A DNA stretch of 48,502 bases from contig CAVCGL010000016.1 of NCBI GenBank assembly GCA_963601915.1, positions 1-48,502 on the forward strand, given 5' to 3'. Position 1 is the first letter of the stretch. The number at the start of each line of letters is the position of its first letter. The DNA is from Butyricicoccus_A sp963601915 (GTDB lineage: Bacteria > Bacillota > Clostridia > Oscillospirales > Butyricicoccaceae). A program made the position numbers and the translations under genes. Under the pieces are notes generated by a model. It was not told the DNA's origin and did not search any database. It saw nothing but the letters and a program-made list of their open reading frames with translations. Below, piece by piece: positions 24,737-31,975 of the stretch.

Positions 24737-25582
24737 TTATGCGCCCATATTGATGCGCTTGCGGTGAATCGTGAGATAAACCAGTTCTTCTTCCGATAAG
24801 GTCTTGTCCCACGTATTTTTCATGTAATCTGCAATGCGCTGTGCGCACTGATAATGCTTTTTGCAGCTATAGGCAATCATCTTGCGAAAATTGATGTCAT
24901 TTTCATCGCTGTTGTCCGGCAAGGTCTCTCCCTGAAAAATTCGCTTGGCAAAATATCGCAGGTGCACGACAAAGCGGCTAAAATCCAGCGCCTGTCGATC
25001 AAACTGCTTATGATAATACGCTTCCACGACATCAATGCATCCATCAATCAATTTGGTGATGTCATACATCTCTGACATGTGCGTATTCAGCTCGGCATTG
25101 ACAATATGCAGGGCAATAAATGACGCTTCATCTGCATTGAGCTCGATACCGGTCTTTTGCTTGATGATGTCCAAGCACCGACGCCCCATTTGATATTCCG
25201 TCGGATAGTAGCACATAATCGAACCCGCCAACGGATTGGTAAATTCAATGCCTTGTTGCTTGCGCTGCATCGCAAAGCTGATGTGATCGGTCAGTGTGAT
25301 GAGCAGCGATTCATTGAGCGGCTGTGTGATATGCTGTTTAATCTCCGCAATCAGCTGTTCTGTCAGCAATAAATCCTCCATCGGGATTTGCTGTACCAGC
25401 TCGCGCAGCTTACGTTGCTCCTGCTTATCAACCATGCGATAGGTTTTTTCGATTTTGTTTTCGTCAAGGGATTCGCCGGTATGCTTTTGGAAGCCAAGAC
25501 CTTTTCCGGTAACGATGACTTCGTTGCCTTCTTCATCAACTGCGCAGAGGATATTATTGTTAAAAACCTTTTTGACTCTCAT
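24737..25582 (-). CDS. licT: LicT/BglG family transcriptional antiterminator
   Basis: A 281-residue RNA-binding antiterminator. Residues 1-57 are the CAT domain (RVKKVFNNNILCAVDEEG, KGLGFQKHTGE), which binds RAT hairpins as a dimer; PRD1 (about 64-170) and PRD2 (about 171-281) carry the four phosphorylatable histidines in contexts LTDHISFAM, IALHIVNAE, VVHLRYFAKR and LTIHRKRI. PTS-mediated phosphorylation tunes dimerisation. The ATG at 25582 follows AAGGGGCAG; the frame opens ten codons earlier without a site. It is preceded by its own RAT and terminator and followed by the RAT of the PTS gene, so it should activate both itself and the permease. GlcT- or SacT-type naming is equally possible. 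Confidence 0.92.
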   Translation of the reverse strand: MRVKKVFNNNILCAVDEEGNEVIVTGKGLGFQKHTGESLDENKIEKTYRMVDKQEQRKLRELVQQIPMEDLLLTEQLIAEIKQHITQPLNESLLITLTDHISFAMQRKQQGIEFTNPLAGSIMCYYPTEYQMGRRCLDIIKQKTGIELNADEASFIALHIVNAELNTHMSEMYDITKLIDGCIDVVEAYYHKQFDRQALDFSRFVVHLRYFAKRIFQGETLPDNSDENDINFRKMIAYSCKKHYQCAQRIADYMKNTWDKTLSEEELVYLTIHRKRINMGA

Positions 25583-25609
25583 ATCTCTGCCCCTTCTTGG
25601 CCAATCAGG

Positions 25610-25679
25610 CAAAAAAATAAACCACCCCTACACAGCAATCCTCTTTATACGATAGATCTCGCGCTGTACAGAGTTGGTT
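25610..25679 (-). terminator. Conditional terminator upstream of licT
   Basis: On the minus strand the 17-base arm at plus 25663-25679 pairs with 25620-25636 with one mismatch and three G-T pairs, followed by TTTATTTTTTT. The 5' arm overlaps the end of the RAT at 25676-25704. Confidence 0.75.
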
Positions 25680-25704
25680 ACGCCCGCCTGACCGGTAACA
25701 TTCC
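25676..25704 (-). promoter_or_regulatory. RAT upstream of licT (autoregulation)
   Basis: The minus strand begins GGAATGTTACCGG and ends GGCGGGCGTAACC, a recognisable RAT with the conserved GGA, GTTAC and GGC..AACC elements. It overlaps the terminator downstream, so the antiterminator should promote its own transcription. Confidence 0.75.
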
Positions 25705-25728
25705 AACGATTCCGTTTACGTTGTATAA

Positions 25729-25757
25729 ATAGTAACATACCCATTTCTATTTGTCAA
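25729..25757 (-). promoter_or_regulatory. Promoter of licT
   Basis: On the minus strand TTGACA (25752-25757), 17 bp, TACTAT (25729-25734), with the RAT beginning about 20 bases after the likely start site. Confidence 0.85.
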
Positions 25758-25791
25758 GAAAATATTCATAAAAATTTCACAAAGTGCAAAA

Positions 25792-25886
25792 CAGAATCGA
25801 CTTTCTCACCTTGTGCTGCACCAATGCGTGAGTCATGCGGCGAAAGTACGATTCTGCTTCAAACTTTCGTTTGAAATCGTTTTTTG
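25792..25886. other. Structured intergenic element upstream of licT
   Basis: CAGAATCGACTTTC (25792-25805) pairs with 25842-25856 apart from one bulged base; inside it CTCAC (25805-25809) can pair with GTGAG (25828-25832). Directly after it TTCAAAC/GTTTGAA encloses a four-base loop (GAAA on the minus strand) and, on the plus strand, runs into ATCGTTTTTTG, like a terminator. It lies between divergent licT and deoR. It could be a small RNA, a regulatory-protein site or a remnant. Confidence 0.45.
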
Positions 25887-25952
25887 ATTTCATTGCTTGT
25901 ATTATATCTAAATCTTTAAAAAATCGCAAGTATAATTTGTAACAAAAGATTC

Positions 25953-25981
25953 TTTACTTTTATTCGTAAGTTTGGTATACT
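25953..25981 (+). promoter_or_regulatory. Promoter of the deoR-HAD operon
   Basis: TTTACT (25953-25958), 17 bp, TATACT (25976-25981), 30 bases before the ATG. Confidence 0.75.
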
Positions 25982-26011
25982 ATTCTCACGAAGAAAACCG
26001 GAGGAACAAAC

Positions 26012-26758
26012 ATGAATGACCGATCCCAAATGATTCTCTCTCTATTGACAGAAGAACAAAAAATAGAAGTTTCCGTTCTCGCGGAAAAATTGCAGGTATC
26101 TCAGGTCACAATCCGCAAAGACTTGGACGAATTAGAGCGCCGCGGCATTGTTGTCCGTGAGCACGGCTTCGCCCGCCTGTGCAGCGCAGACAATATCGCC
26201 TACCGCATTGCCTATCACTATGAAGAAAAGCGCCGCATCGCCGTTCGTGCTGCCGAGCTGGTCTCCGATGGTGAGACGCTGATGATTGAAAACGGCAGCT
26301 GCTGTGCCCTATTGGCGGAGGTGCTGACACAAACTAAAAAAAATCTGACCCTCTTAACAAACAGTGTTTTCATCGCCGATTACATCCGAAATCAAACGGA
26401 TTTTCAAATTGTTTTGCTCGGCGGCATCTATCAACCCAATTCACAAGTTCTCGTTGGCCCGATGGTACGGCAGTGTGCAGAAAATTTCTATGTTCCCCAC
26501 TTTTTCCTCGGCGTAGACGGATATTCTCTGCGCACCGGTTTTACCAACCGCGACTCCATGCGGGCACAAGCTGTCCGTGACATGGCGCATCAGGCAGATG
26601 AACTGATTGTCTTGACCGAGAGCGAAAAGTTTTCCCATCCGGCAGCAGTCCCGCTCAACGTAACCAATCCAATCAAAACTGTCATTACCGACAGCAATTT
26701 GGATACCGAAACGTATGCCCAGCTTCAAAGCAGCGGCATCTCACCGATTCTCGTATAA
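26012..26758 (+). CDS. DeoR/GlpR family transcriptional regulator
   Basis: A 248-residue DeoR-family repressor. Residues 4-57 form the winged helix-turn-helix (VSVLAEKLQVSQVTIRKDLDELERRG); the rest is the effector domain that senses a phosphorylated sugar, with the family pattern VSDGETLMIENGSC, LLTNSVFIA, LLGGIYQPNSQVLVGP and FLGVDGYSLRTGFT. The ATG at 26012 has a CCGGAGGAA site. It is the first gene of a two-gene operon with a Cof-type HAD phosphatase, a frequent pairing in which the phosphatase may hydrolyse the sugar phosphate that is sensed. The PTS permease across the divergent region is a plausible but unproven target. Confidence 0.9.
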   Translation: MNDRSQMILSLLTEEQKIEVSVLAEKLQVSQVTIRKDLDELERRGIVVREHGFARLCSADNIAYRIAYHYEEKRRIAVRAAELVSDGETLMIENGSCCALLAEVLTQTKKNLTLLTNSVFIADYIRNQTDFQIVLLGGIYQPNSQVLVGPMVRQCAENFYVPHFFLGVDGYSLRTGFTNRDSMRAQAVRDMAHQADELIVLTESEKFSHPAAVPLNVTNPIKTVITDSNLDTETYAQLQSSGISPILV

Positions 26759-26772
26759 GGGAGAGATTTTTT

Positions 26773-27600
26773 ATGAGTTATCAGTTAATTGCCTTTGATA
26801 TGGACGGCACTCTGCTCGATTCCAACAAAGCCATTCTTTCTTCCAGTCTCACTGCAATTTCCGATGCAGTGAAAGCCGGAAAAACCGTTATCTTATCCAC
26901 CGGACGCTGCCTGCCGGAGCTGCGGGAATATCTCCCTCAGCTCTCTGATGTGCGCTATTTAAACTGTGTCAGCGGTGCCCTGGTGCTCGATCAAAAGACA
27001 AACACGGCAATTTACAGCTGCAGTTTAGCTCCCGCTGTTTGCAGTCAGATTCTCCGTATTGTCCAGCATCAGGATGTCATGGTTCACCTGCTCGGTGAGA
27101 CTACCTCTATTATTCAGCGCAGTCACTGCCAAAATATGGCGCACTTTGGCATGGGACAGTATCAGGGGTTATTTGAGCGAAACGCAGAGCAATGGGACAA
27201 TCTTTTCACGCAGTATCATGAAAATCCCTTTCCCGTCGCCAAGCTGAATCTATATTTTACCGACCCAGAATCCCGCCAGCGTATCGAACAGCAGATTCTG
27301 AACGAAAACATTCCGGTTACGATGGTACATGCAGAAGCCACTTCGCTGGAAATCAGTGCCAAAGGCGTCAGCAAAGCCGCCGGTCTGCACGAGCTATGCA
27401 AACATTTAGACATTCCGATCTCCGAGACCATCGCTGTCGGCGATGCTCCCAACGATTTGGAAATTTTAAAAGCTGCCGGGCTGTCCATTGCCATGGGCAA
27501 TTCACGCCAAGAAATTTTAGATCTGGCAGATGTTGTCGTGTCCGACTGCGATCATGACGGCTGCGCCGAAGCGATTTATCAATACTTATTGCACGCATAA
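26773..27600 (+). CDS. Cof-type HAD family hydrolase
   Basis: A 275-residue haloacid-dehalogenase superfamily phosphatase of the Cof/YidA group. The catalytic DMDGTLLD motif (nucleophile Asp9, acid Asp11) is at 9-16, motif II STGR near 42-45, the conserved Lys in AKGVSKAAG near 195-200, and motif IV GDAPNDLEIL near 222-231, which holds Mg. Between motifs II and III is the C2B cap that sets substrate choice, usually sugar phosphates or nucleotide cofactors. It starts 14 bp after deoR with a GGGAGAG site, so the two are co-transcribed. A terminator follows. The exact substrate is unknown. Confidence 0.92.
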   Translation: MSYQLIAFDMDGTLLDSNKAILSSSLTAISDAVKAGKTVILSTGRCLPELREYLPQLSDVRYLNCVSGALVLDQKTNTAIYSCSLAPAVCSQILRIVQHQDVMVHLLGETTSIIQRSHCQNMAHFGMGQYQGLFERNAEQWDNLFTQYHENPFPVAKLNLYFTDPESRQRIEQQILNENIPVTMVHAEATSLEISAKGVSKAAGLHELCKHLDIPISETIAVGDAPNDLEILKAAGLSIAMGNSRQEILDLADVVVSDCDHDGCAEAIYQYLLHA

Positions 27601-27641
27601 AAAATCGGTATCGAGTTTGTGGCTCGATGCCGATTTTATTT
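27600..27641. terminator. Convergent terminator after the HAD hydrolase
   Basis: AAAATCGGTATCGAG (27601-27615) pairs with CTCGATGCCGATTTT (27623-27637), with one G-T pair; T and A tracts on both sides also serve the convergent acyltransferase gene. Confidence 0.85.
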
Positions 27642-27648
27642 ATGTGTC

Positions 27649-28614
27649 TTATGCAAGATAGCGTCCGACTTTTGGAATTTTGCGAATCAGCCAAGTCAAA
27701 CCACCGGAGAGAACCAGCAGCAGAACCGAAGCTCCCACAACAAACAATCCCGTCGGAAGATAGATGCCATAATAGTTGAGTACCCAGCAGAGTACCGCGA
27801 GCAAAATCGGATGGATGAGATAAATGCCAAAGCTGAGCTGTGCCAACCGTGCAATCGGCCGCATGACTTTGACAGACAACCGTTTTTTCGCCAAGGTATT
27901 TTTGACAACCAAAAAAATCGCAATAGCAATGAGCAGGGCATCCGGTGACAGCACCAGCTGTGCCGGATCTGTTGAGAACGAATCAAAGCCCCACAGCCCG
28001 CGAAATGCTAAAATCACACAAATGGCACCGAGCAGATAAAAGACTCGCAGCTGTTTGCGCGTCAAAAATGCCGTGCGCAGATACCATCCGGCGACAAAGA
28101 CGCCGAGATACCCAAAGCCCATCAGCGCGTAATCTGCCATGCGCACCGAACCAATTTGCGCCTGCACAAACGGATACACGCCGCCAAGCACAATGCCAAA
28201 CACAACCAAATACGTCAGCTCTCTCGGCTGTGCCGCACGGGTAAACACACGCACCACCGGAGAAAACGTATACAAAATAAACAGCACAAACAAAAAGTTC
28301 AAATAGCTGGAGCCGCCAGTCAGTAAGCCCTGTAAGACACCGCCAGTTATGGCATTGACCAGCATCGCCAGACTGCCCCAAACCAAATAGGCGACAACAA
28401 GACGCAGAACATATCGCTGTCCCAGCTCTCTGCCGCTCAGATACCAGCTGCCATCCGAAAAGAACATGCCGCTGAGCATGAGAAACATCGGGCACACCCA
28501 AGTCAGCAGGCCAATGGCCTGTGTTCCTCCTGCCGCAATACAGGTGCTAAAAATCACCATTACAACACATGCCAGCGCACGCAGGACATCCGGATACACC
28601 ATTCTTCTCTTCAT
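27649..28614 (-). CDS. Membrane acyltransferase-3 family protein
   Basis: A 321-residue polytopic membrane protein with about ten hydrophobic segments and the acyltransferase-3 (OafA/WecH) layout: a conserved opening YPDVLRALACVVMVIFST, an early CPMFLMLSGMFF segment and GIYLIHP near residue 275. Family members transfer acetyl or other acyl groups to surface sugars. The opening motif normally ends in a conserved His after the hydrophobic stretch (R-x10-H), here replaced by Ser23 (codon AGC), so catalytic competence is doubtful or the enzyme differs. The product starts at the ATG at 28614 with a GAAGGG site about 10 bases upstream. It is monocistronic, with no polysaccharide genes around it. 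Confidence 0.8.
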   Translation of the reverse strand: MKRRMVYPDVLRALACVVMVIFSTCIAAGGTQAIGLLTWVCPMFLMLSGMFFSDGSWYLSGRELGQRYVLRLVVAYLVWGSLAMLVNAITGGVLQGLLTGGSSYLNFLFVLFILYTFSPVVRVFTRAAQPRELTYLVVFGIVLGGVYPFVQAQIGSVRMADYALMGFGYLGVFVAGWYLRTAFLTRKQLRVFYLLGAICVILAFRGLWGFDSFSTDPAQLVLSPDALLIAIAIFLVVKNTLAKKRLSVKVMRPIARLAQLSFGIYLIHPILLAVLCWVLNYYGIYLPTGLFVVGASVLLLVLSGGLTWLIRKIPKVGRYLA

Positions 28615-28757
28615 TGTATCATCTACCCTTCTTTTTATGACTCGTTCTATTCTCTATGCTTATCATCATATCATATCAAAATGCCGATGAAAACCAAAAA
28701 TGCAGGAATTTTATGACATATTTGTGAATTTTGTCCGTTTTTGTCTCGCCGCGGTCA

Positions 28758-28786
28758 TTGACTTCCCTGTTTCCAGCCGATATACT
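28758..28786 (+). promoter_or_regulatory. Promoter of the AAA-CYTH gene
   Basis: TTGACT (28758-28763), 17 bp, TATACT (28781-28786). Confidence 0.75.
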
Positions 28787-28834
28787 GATAGTATCCCAAA
28801 GCCAGAATGATTGGGATCAAAGGAGTGCCCACGC

Positions 28835-29944
28835 ATGAAATCTATTACTAAAATCGTCATTACCGGCGGGCCATGCGGCGGTAAATCAACTGCTATGTCA
28901 TGGATTGAGAGCAATCTTTCCAAACAAGGCTATAAAGTTCTTTTTATACCGGAAACCGCTTCCGAGTTAATCTTGGGCGGCGTTGCTCCATGGACGGTCA
29001 ACACCAATTATGACTTCCAAAAAGCACTCGTCTCTCTGCAAATCCAAAAAGAGCGTGTGTTTGAAATGGCAGCCAACGACATGGAAAACGAAAAGATTCT
29101 CATTGTCGCAGACCGCGGTATTTCTGATAACAAAGCTTATATGACAGATGCCGAATGGGAGTCTCTGTGCCGAGAGCTGGGCGGCAGTGAAATCGCCTTC
29201 CGCGACAACTATGATGCCGTCTTTCATCTCGTGACCGCAGCAAAGGGCGCAGAAAAATTCTATACCCTGTCCAACAATCAAGCGCGAACCGAAACGCCGG
29301 AACAGGCAATTGCAATGGATGAAAAAATCATCACCTGCTGGACCGGACATCCGTATCTGCGCATCATTGATAATTCCACGGATTTTACCGGCAAGATGCG
29401 GCGGCTCGTCAGCGAGATCACCCATTTCCTCGGTGAACCCAATGCGTTTGAAACCGAACGCCGCTATCTGATTCGGATGCCGGATCTGAAAGCATTAGAG
29501 TGCCTGCCCAATTGCCGAAAAGTAGAGATCATTCAAACCTATCTCATTCGACAGGACGGCGAACCGCTCGTGCGTGTGCGCCAGCGCGGCAGCCACGGCA
29601 GCTATATCTATGTCAAGACCACTGCCCAGCGCACGGCGGAGGGGCATCTGCTTGAGACCGAACAGCGGCTCACTAAAGATGAATATCTCAACCTGCTCAT
29701 GGATGCAGATACCTCCCTGCGGCAAATCCGCAAAAACCGGTATTGCTTGACAGAGAACAATCTCTACTTTGAAATTGATGTATATCCGTTCTGGAAACAG
29801 CAGGCATTGCTGGAAATTCAAGTTAATGATTCCCAGCAGCCCATTGCCTTCCCGCCGTTTCTTTCCATTCTCCGCGCTGTCACACAGGACAGCGCATATA
29901 AAAGCTACGGCATTGCCCAGCACATCCCACCGGAAGACGCATAA
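28835..29944 (+). CDS. AAA ATPase-CYTH domain fusion protein
   Basis: A 369-residue two-domain protein. Residues 3-190 are a P-loop NTPase of the AAA_28 / NadR-kinase-like type, with Walker A GGPCGGKST (11-19), an acidic strand ILIVADRGISDNKAY and a C-terminal lid. From about 200 a CYTH (triphosphate tunnel) domain begins at FETERRYLI, carrying the ExExR form of its signature, followed by the paired Arg/Lys and Glu strands (LVRVRQRG, YVKTT, LETEQRL, NLYFEIDVYP) that line the tunnel. The same order is known in the eukaryotic Ttd14 protein. The ATG at 28835 has AAAGGAG 9 bases upstream. It may bind or process a nucleotide or triphosphate; function is unknown. Confidence 0.8.
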   Translation: MKSITKIVITGGPCGGKSTAMSWIESNLSKQGYKVLFIPETASELILGGVAPWTVNTNYDFQKALVSLQIQKERVFEMAANDMENEKILIVADRGISDNKAYMTDAEWESLCRELGGSEIAFRDNYDAVFHLVTAAKGAEKFYTLSNNQARTETPEQAIAMDEKIITCWTGHPYLRIIDNSTDFTGKMRRLVSEITHFLGEPNAFETERRYLIRMPDLKALECLPNCRKVEIIQTYLIRQDGEPLVRVRQRGSHGSYIYVKTTAQRTAEGHLLETEQRLTKDEYLNLLMDADTSLRQIRKNRYCLTENNLYFEIDVYPFWKQQALLEIQVNDSQQPIAFPPFLSILRAVTQDSAYKSYGIAQHIPPEDA

Positions 29945-29949
29945 CAGAG

Positions 29950-29997
29950 ACAACAATCCCCTGTACCTCTTTCCAGAGATACAGGGGAATTTTTTCT
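29950..29997. terminator. Convergent terminator after AAA-CYTH gene
   Basis: TCCCCTGTA-CTCT (29957-29970) pairs with AGAG-TACAGGGGA (29975-29988) with one mismatch, then TTTTTTC. It separates this gene from sstT on the other strand. Confidence 0.85.
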
Positions 29998-30008
29998 CTT
30001 ACCGTGAC

Positions 30009-31238
30009 TTAAAATGGCAGGTCTTTTCCCTGCTTTACCCATGTGCGGAATTCCGCCGTGGCAGCGAACAGAACATCACCGGAAGAATTGATTGCTGTCT
30101 CGCAGGAATCCTGCAAAACACCGATGATAAAGCCGACGCTGACAACCTGCATCGCAATATCATTGCTGATGCCGAACAACGAGCATGCCATCGGAATGAG
30201 CAGCAGCGAGCCGCCTGCAACGCCAGACGAACCGCATGCACCCAACGTCGCCAAAAGCGCCAGAATCAATGCCGTCGGAATGCTTACCGACATGTTCAAT
30301 GTATGGACTGCCGCCATCGTCATAATAGTAATTGTGATTGCCGCACCGTTCATATTGATGGTTGCGCCCAGCGGAATAGAAACAGAATAAATATCCTGAT
30401 CCAGTCCCAGCTTTTCACACAGCGCCATATTAACCGGAATGTTTGCCGCAGAGCTGCGTGTAAAGAACGCCGTCAATCCGCTCTCCTTGAGGCAGCGGAA
30501 TACCAGCGGATACGGATTTCTGTGCAGGCACAGCGCAACAATCAGCGGGTCAATGACCAGAGCGATAATGGCCATGCAGCCAAGCAGCAACAGCAGCAGA
30601 CTGCCGTAATCCTTGAAAATGCTCAGACCATTCTGCGATACCGTGGTAAATACCAGACCCATGATGCCGAATGGTGCCAGATTGATGATCCAGCGCACAG
30701 CCTGGGATACCGCATTGGACAGCTCTGTGAGCGATTCCTTGGTGTGTTCCGATGCGATATTGCGCAGTGCCAGACCCAGAATAATTGCCCAAGTCAGCAC
30801 GCCGACATAGTTGGCATTTGCCAGTGCATCAATTGGATTGGATACAATATTGCCAAGCAGATTGCTGAAGATCTCTGCCATGCCGCTCGGCGGAGTGGTC
30901 TCAGATGAAACAGCTTCCGCCAGCTTGAGCTGTACCGGAAACGCAAAGCTCGCGCACACAGCCAGCGCTGATGACAGCAGAGTGCTGAATAAATACAGCA
31001 CAATGACAGTTCTAAACTGCTTGCCGATGCCCGCAGAGGCCTGTGCCAGCGAGCTCATTACCAGAACAAATACCAGCAGCGGTGCAATTGCCTTCAGCGC
31101 ACCGACAAACATGGTACCCAGAATGGAAATGCCTGTCGCCTGCGGCACAACCAGCGCCAGAATGATACCGACTGCCAAGCCAATGACAATGCGGAGAATC
31201 AGACTGAGGTCATTCCATTTTTTGATGACATTTTTCAT
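30009..31238 (-). CDS. sstT: Serine/threonine:sodium symporter
   Basis: A 409-residue membrane symporter of the dicarboxylate/amino-acid:cation family, closest to SstT, which imports serine and threonine with sodium. Family hallmarks are the serine-rich hairpin FFTRSSAANIPVNM, the helix-7 sequence GATINMNGAAI (NMNG), and the second hairpin TLGACGSSGVAGGSLLLIP; eight membrane helices fit. The ATG at 31238 follows AGAAGGACGAG. A promoter precedes it and the gene is monocistronic. Serine uptake would suit pyruvate and one-carbon supply in an anaerobe. Confidence 0.95.
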   Translation of the reverse strand: MKNVIKKWNDLSLILRIVIGLAVGIILALVVPQATGISILGTMFVGALKAIAPLLVFVLVMSSLAQASAGIGKQFRTVIVLYLFSTLLSSALAVCASFAFPVQLKLAEAVSSETTPPSGMAEIFSNLLGNIVSNPIDALANANYVGVLTWAIILGLALRNIASEHTKESLTELSNAVSQAVRWIINLAPFGIMGLVFTTVSQNGLSIFKDYGSLLLLLLGCMAIIALVIDPLIVALCLHRNPYPLVFRCLKESGLTAFFTRSSAANIPVNMALCEKLGLDQDIYSVSIPLGATINMNGAAITITIMTMAAVHTLNMSVSIPTALILALLATLGACGSSGVAGGSLLLIPMACSLFGISNDIAMQVVSVGFIIGVLQDSCETAINSSGDVLFAATAEFRTWVKQGKDLPF

Positions 31239-31301
31239 GTTTTCTCGTCCTTCTATACAGTATTCTCTCGATTTTCTTCACAAAAACCAAAAAGCTTACT
31301 T

Positions 31302-31330
31302 ATTGTAGCACATTTTCCCGCATTTCACAA
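31302..31330 (-). promoter_or_regulatory. Promoter of sstT
   Basis: On the minus strand TTGTGA (31325-31330), 17 bp, TACAAT (31302-31307). Confidence 0.65.
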
Positions 31331-31571
31331 GGCGAATCGCAGCCGTCCGTCTCGGATTCTCTACTTTTTTCTACAGAAAATTTCACCAAAATTTCCAATA
31401 AAAATTTTCTATTTTTTATTAACGCAGGCTTACTTCTATTTCTCGATCTATCTTGAAAAAAATGTGCAGAATTGCAGGATTTCCTGCGTTAAAAAGGCGT
31501 TTGTTCGCAACTTTTTGCACACTAAAGTTAGGCTCCGTTTAGATTTATTTCATTTTTTTGAATTTTTTTAG

Positions 31572-31599
31572 TTGATTTCTCGAAAATCTATGATACAAT
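31572..31599 (+). promoter_or_regulatory. Promoter of the ferredoxin gene
   Basis: TTGATT (31572-31577), 16 bp, TACAAT (31594-31599), giving a leader of about 85 bases before the ATG at 31692. Confidence 0.65.
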
Positions 31600-31691
31600 G
31601 GATACATAAGAAATCGCACAACGTTTTGTGTACTTTCTTCATTTTTATGTTTTGACATTTATATGTAAAGTTTTTTAGGAGGTATATCATT

Positions 31692-31862
31692 ATGGCTTAT
31701 CAGATTAGCGATGCATGCATTAGCTGTGGTTCCTGCGCTGGCGAATGTCCGGTAGGTGCTATTTCCGAGGGTGACGGCAAGTATCAGATCGATGCAGGTG
31801 CATGCCTGGATTGCGGTTCTTGCGCTGGCACTTGCCCGATGGGTGCAATCTCTCAGGAGTAA
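31692..31862 (+). CDS. 2[4Fe-4S] ferredoxin
   Basis: A 56-residue clostridial-type ferredoxin with two complete cluster motifs, CISCGSCAGECPVGAI (9-24) and CLDCGSCAGTCPMGAI (38-53), related by internal duplication. It is a soluble low-potential electron carrier for enzymes such as pyruvate:ferredoxin oxidoreductase and hydrogenase, and would be the natural donor for the activase/dehydratase systems in this window. The ATG at 31692 has an AGGAGG site 8 bases upstream. The gene is monocistronic, with its own promoter and a strong terminator; codon use looks like that of a highly expressed gene. Confidence 0.97.
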   Translation: MAYQISDACISCGSCAGECPVGAISEGDGKYQIDAGACLDCGSCAGTCPMGAISQE

Positions 31863-31887
31863 TTTGCTAAACATCAGCAATGTACAT

Positions 31888-31920
31888 CAAAAGGCTTCGG
31901 TATAAACCGAAGCCTTTTTT
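31888..31920 (+). terminator. Terminator of the ferredoxin gene
   Basis: AAGGCTTCGGT (31891-31901), loop ATAA, exact complement 31906-31916, then TTTTTT in total. Confidence 0.93.
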
Positions 31921-31931
31921 CATGCCCGCAT

Positions 31932-31973
31932 AAAAAAACAGAGGCCGTCCAGCTCGAACGGTCTCTGTTTTTT
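31932..31973 (-). terminator. Terminator of the methionine operon
   Basis: AAACAGAGGCCGT pairs with ACGGTCTCTGTTT (31937-31948 with 31958-31970), one mismatch allowed, and the minus strand continues into seven T. It lies directly after the stop at 31976. Confidence 0.85.
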
Positions 31974-31975
31974 GT

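Larger units (their letters stand above)
31239..31691. other. Divergent intergenic region sstT / ferredoxin
   Basis: About 450 bp with no gene. It holds the sstT promoter (31302-31330), the ferredoxin promoter (31572-31599) and a 10-bp perfect inverted repeat TTAACGCAGG/CCTGCGTTAA (31419-31428 with 31483-31492) between them. The remainder is AT-rich with no recognisable structure. Confidence 0.5.
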
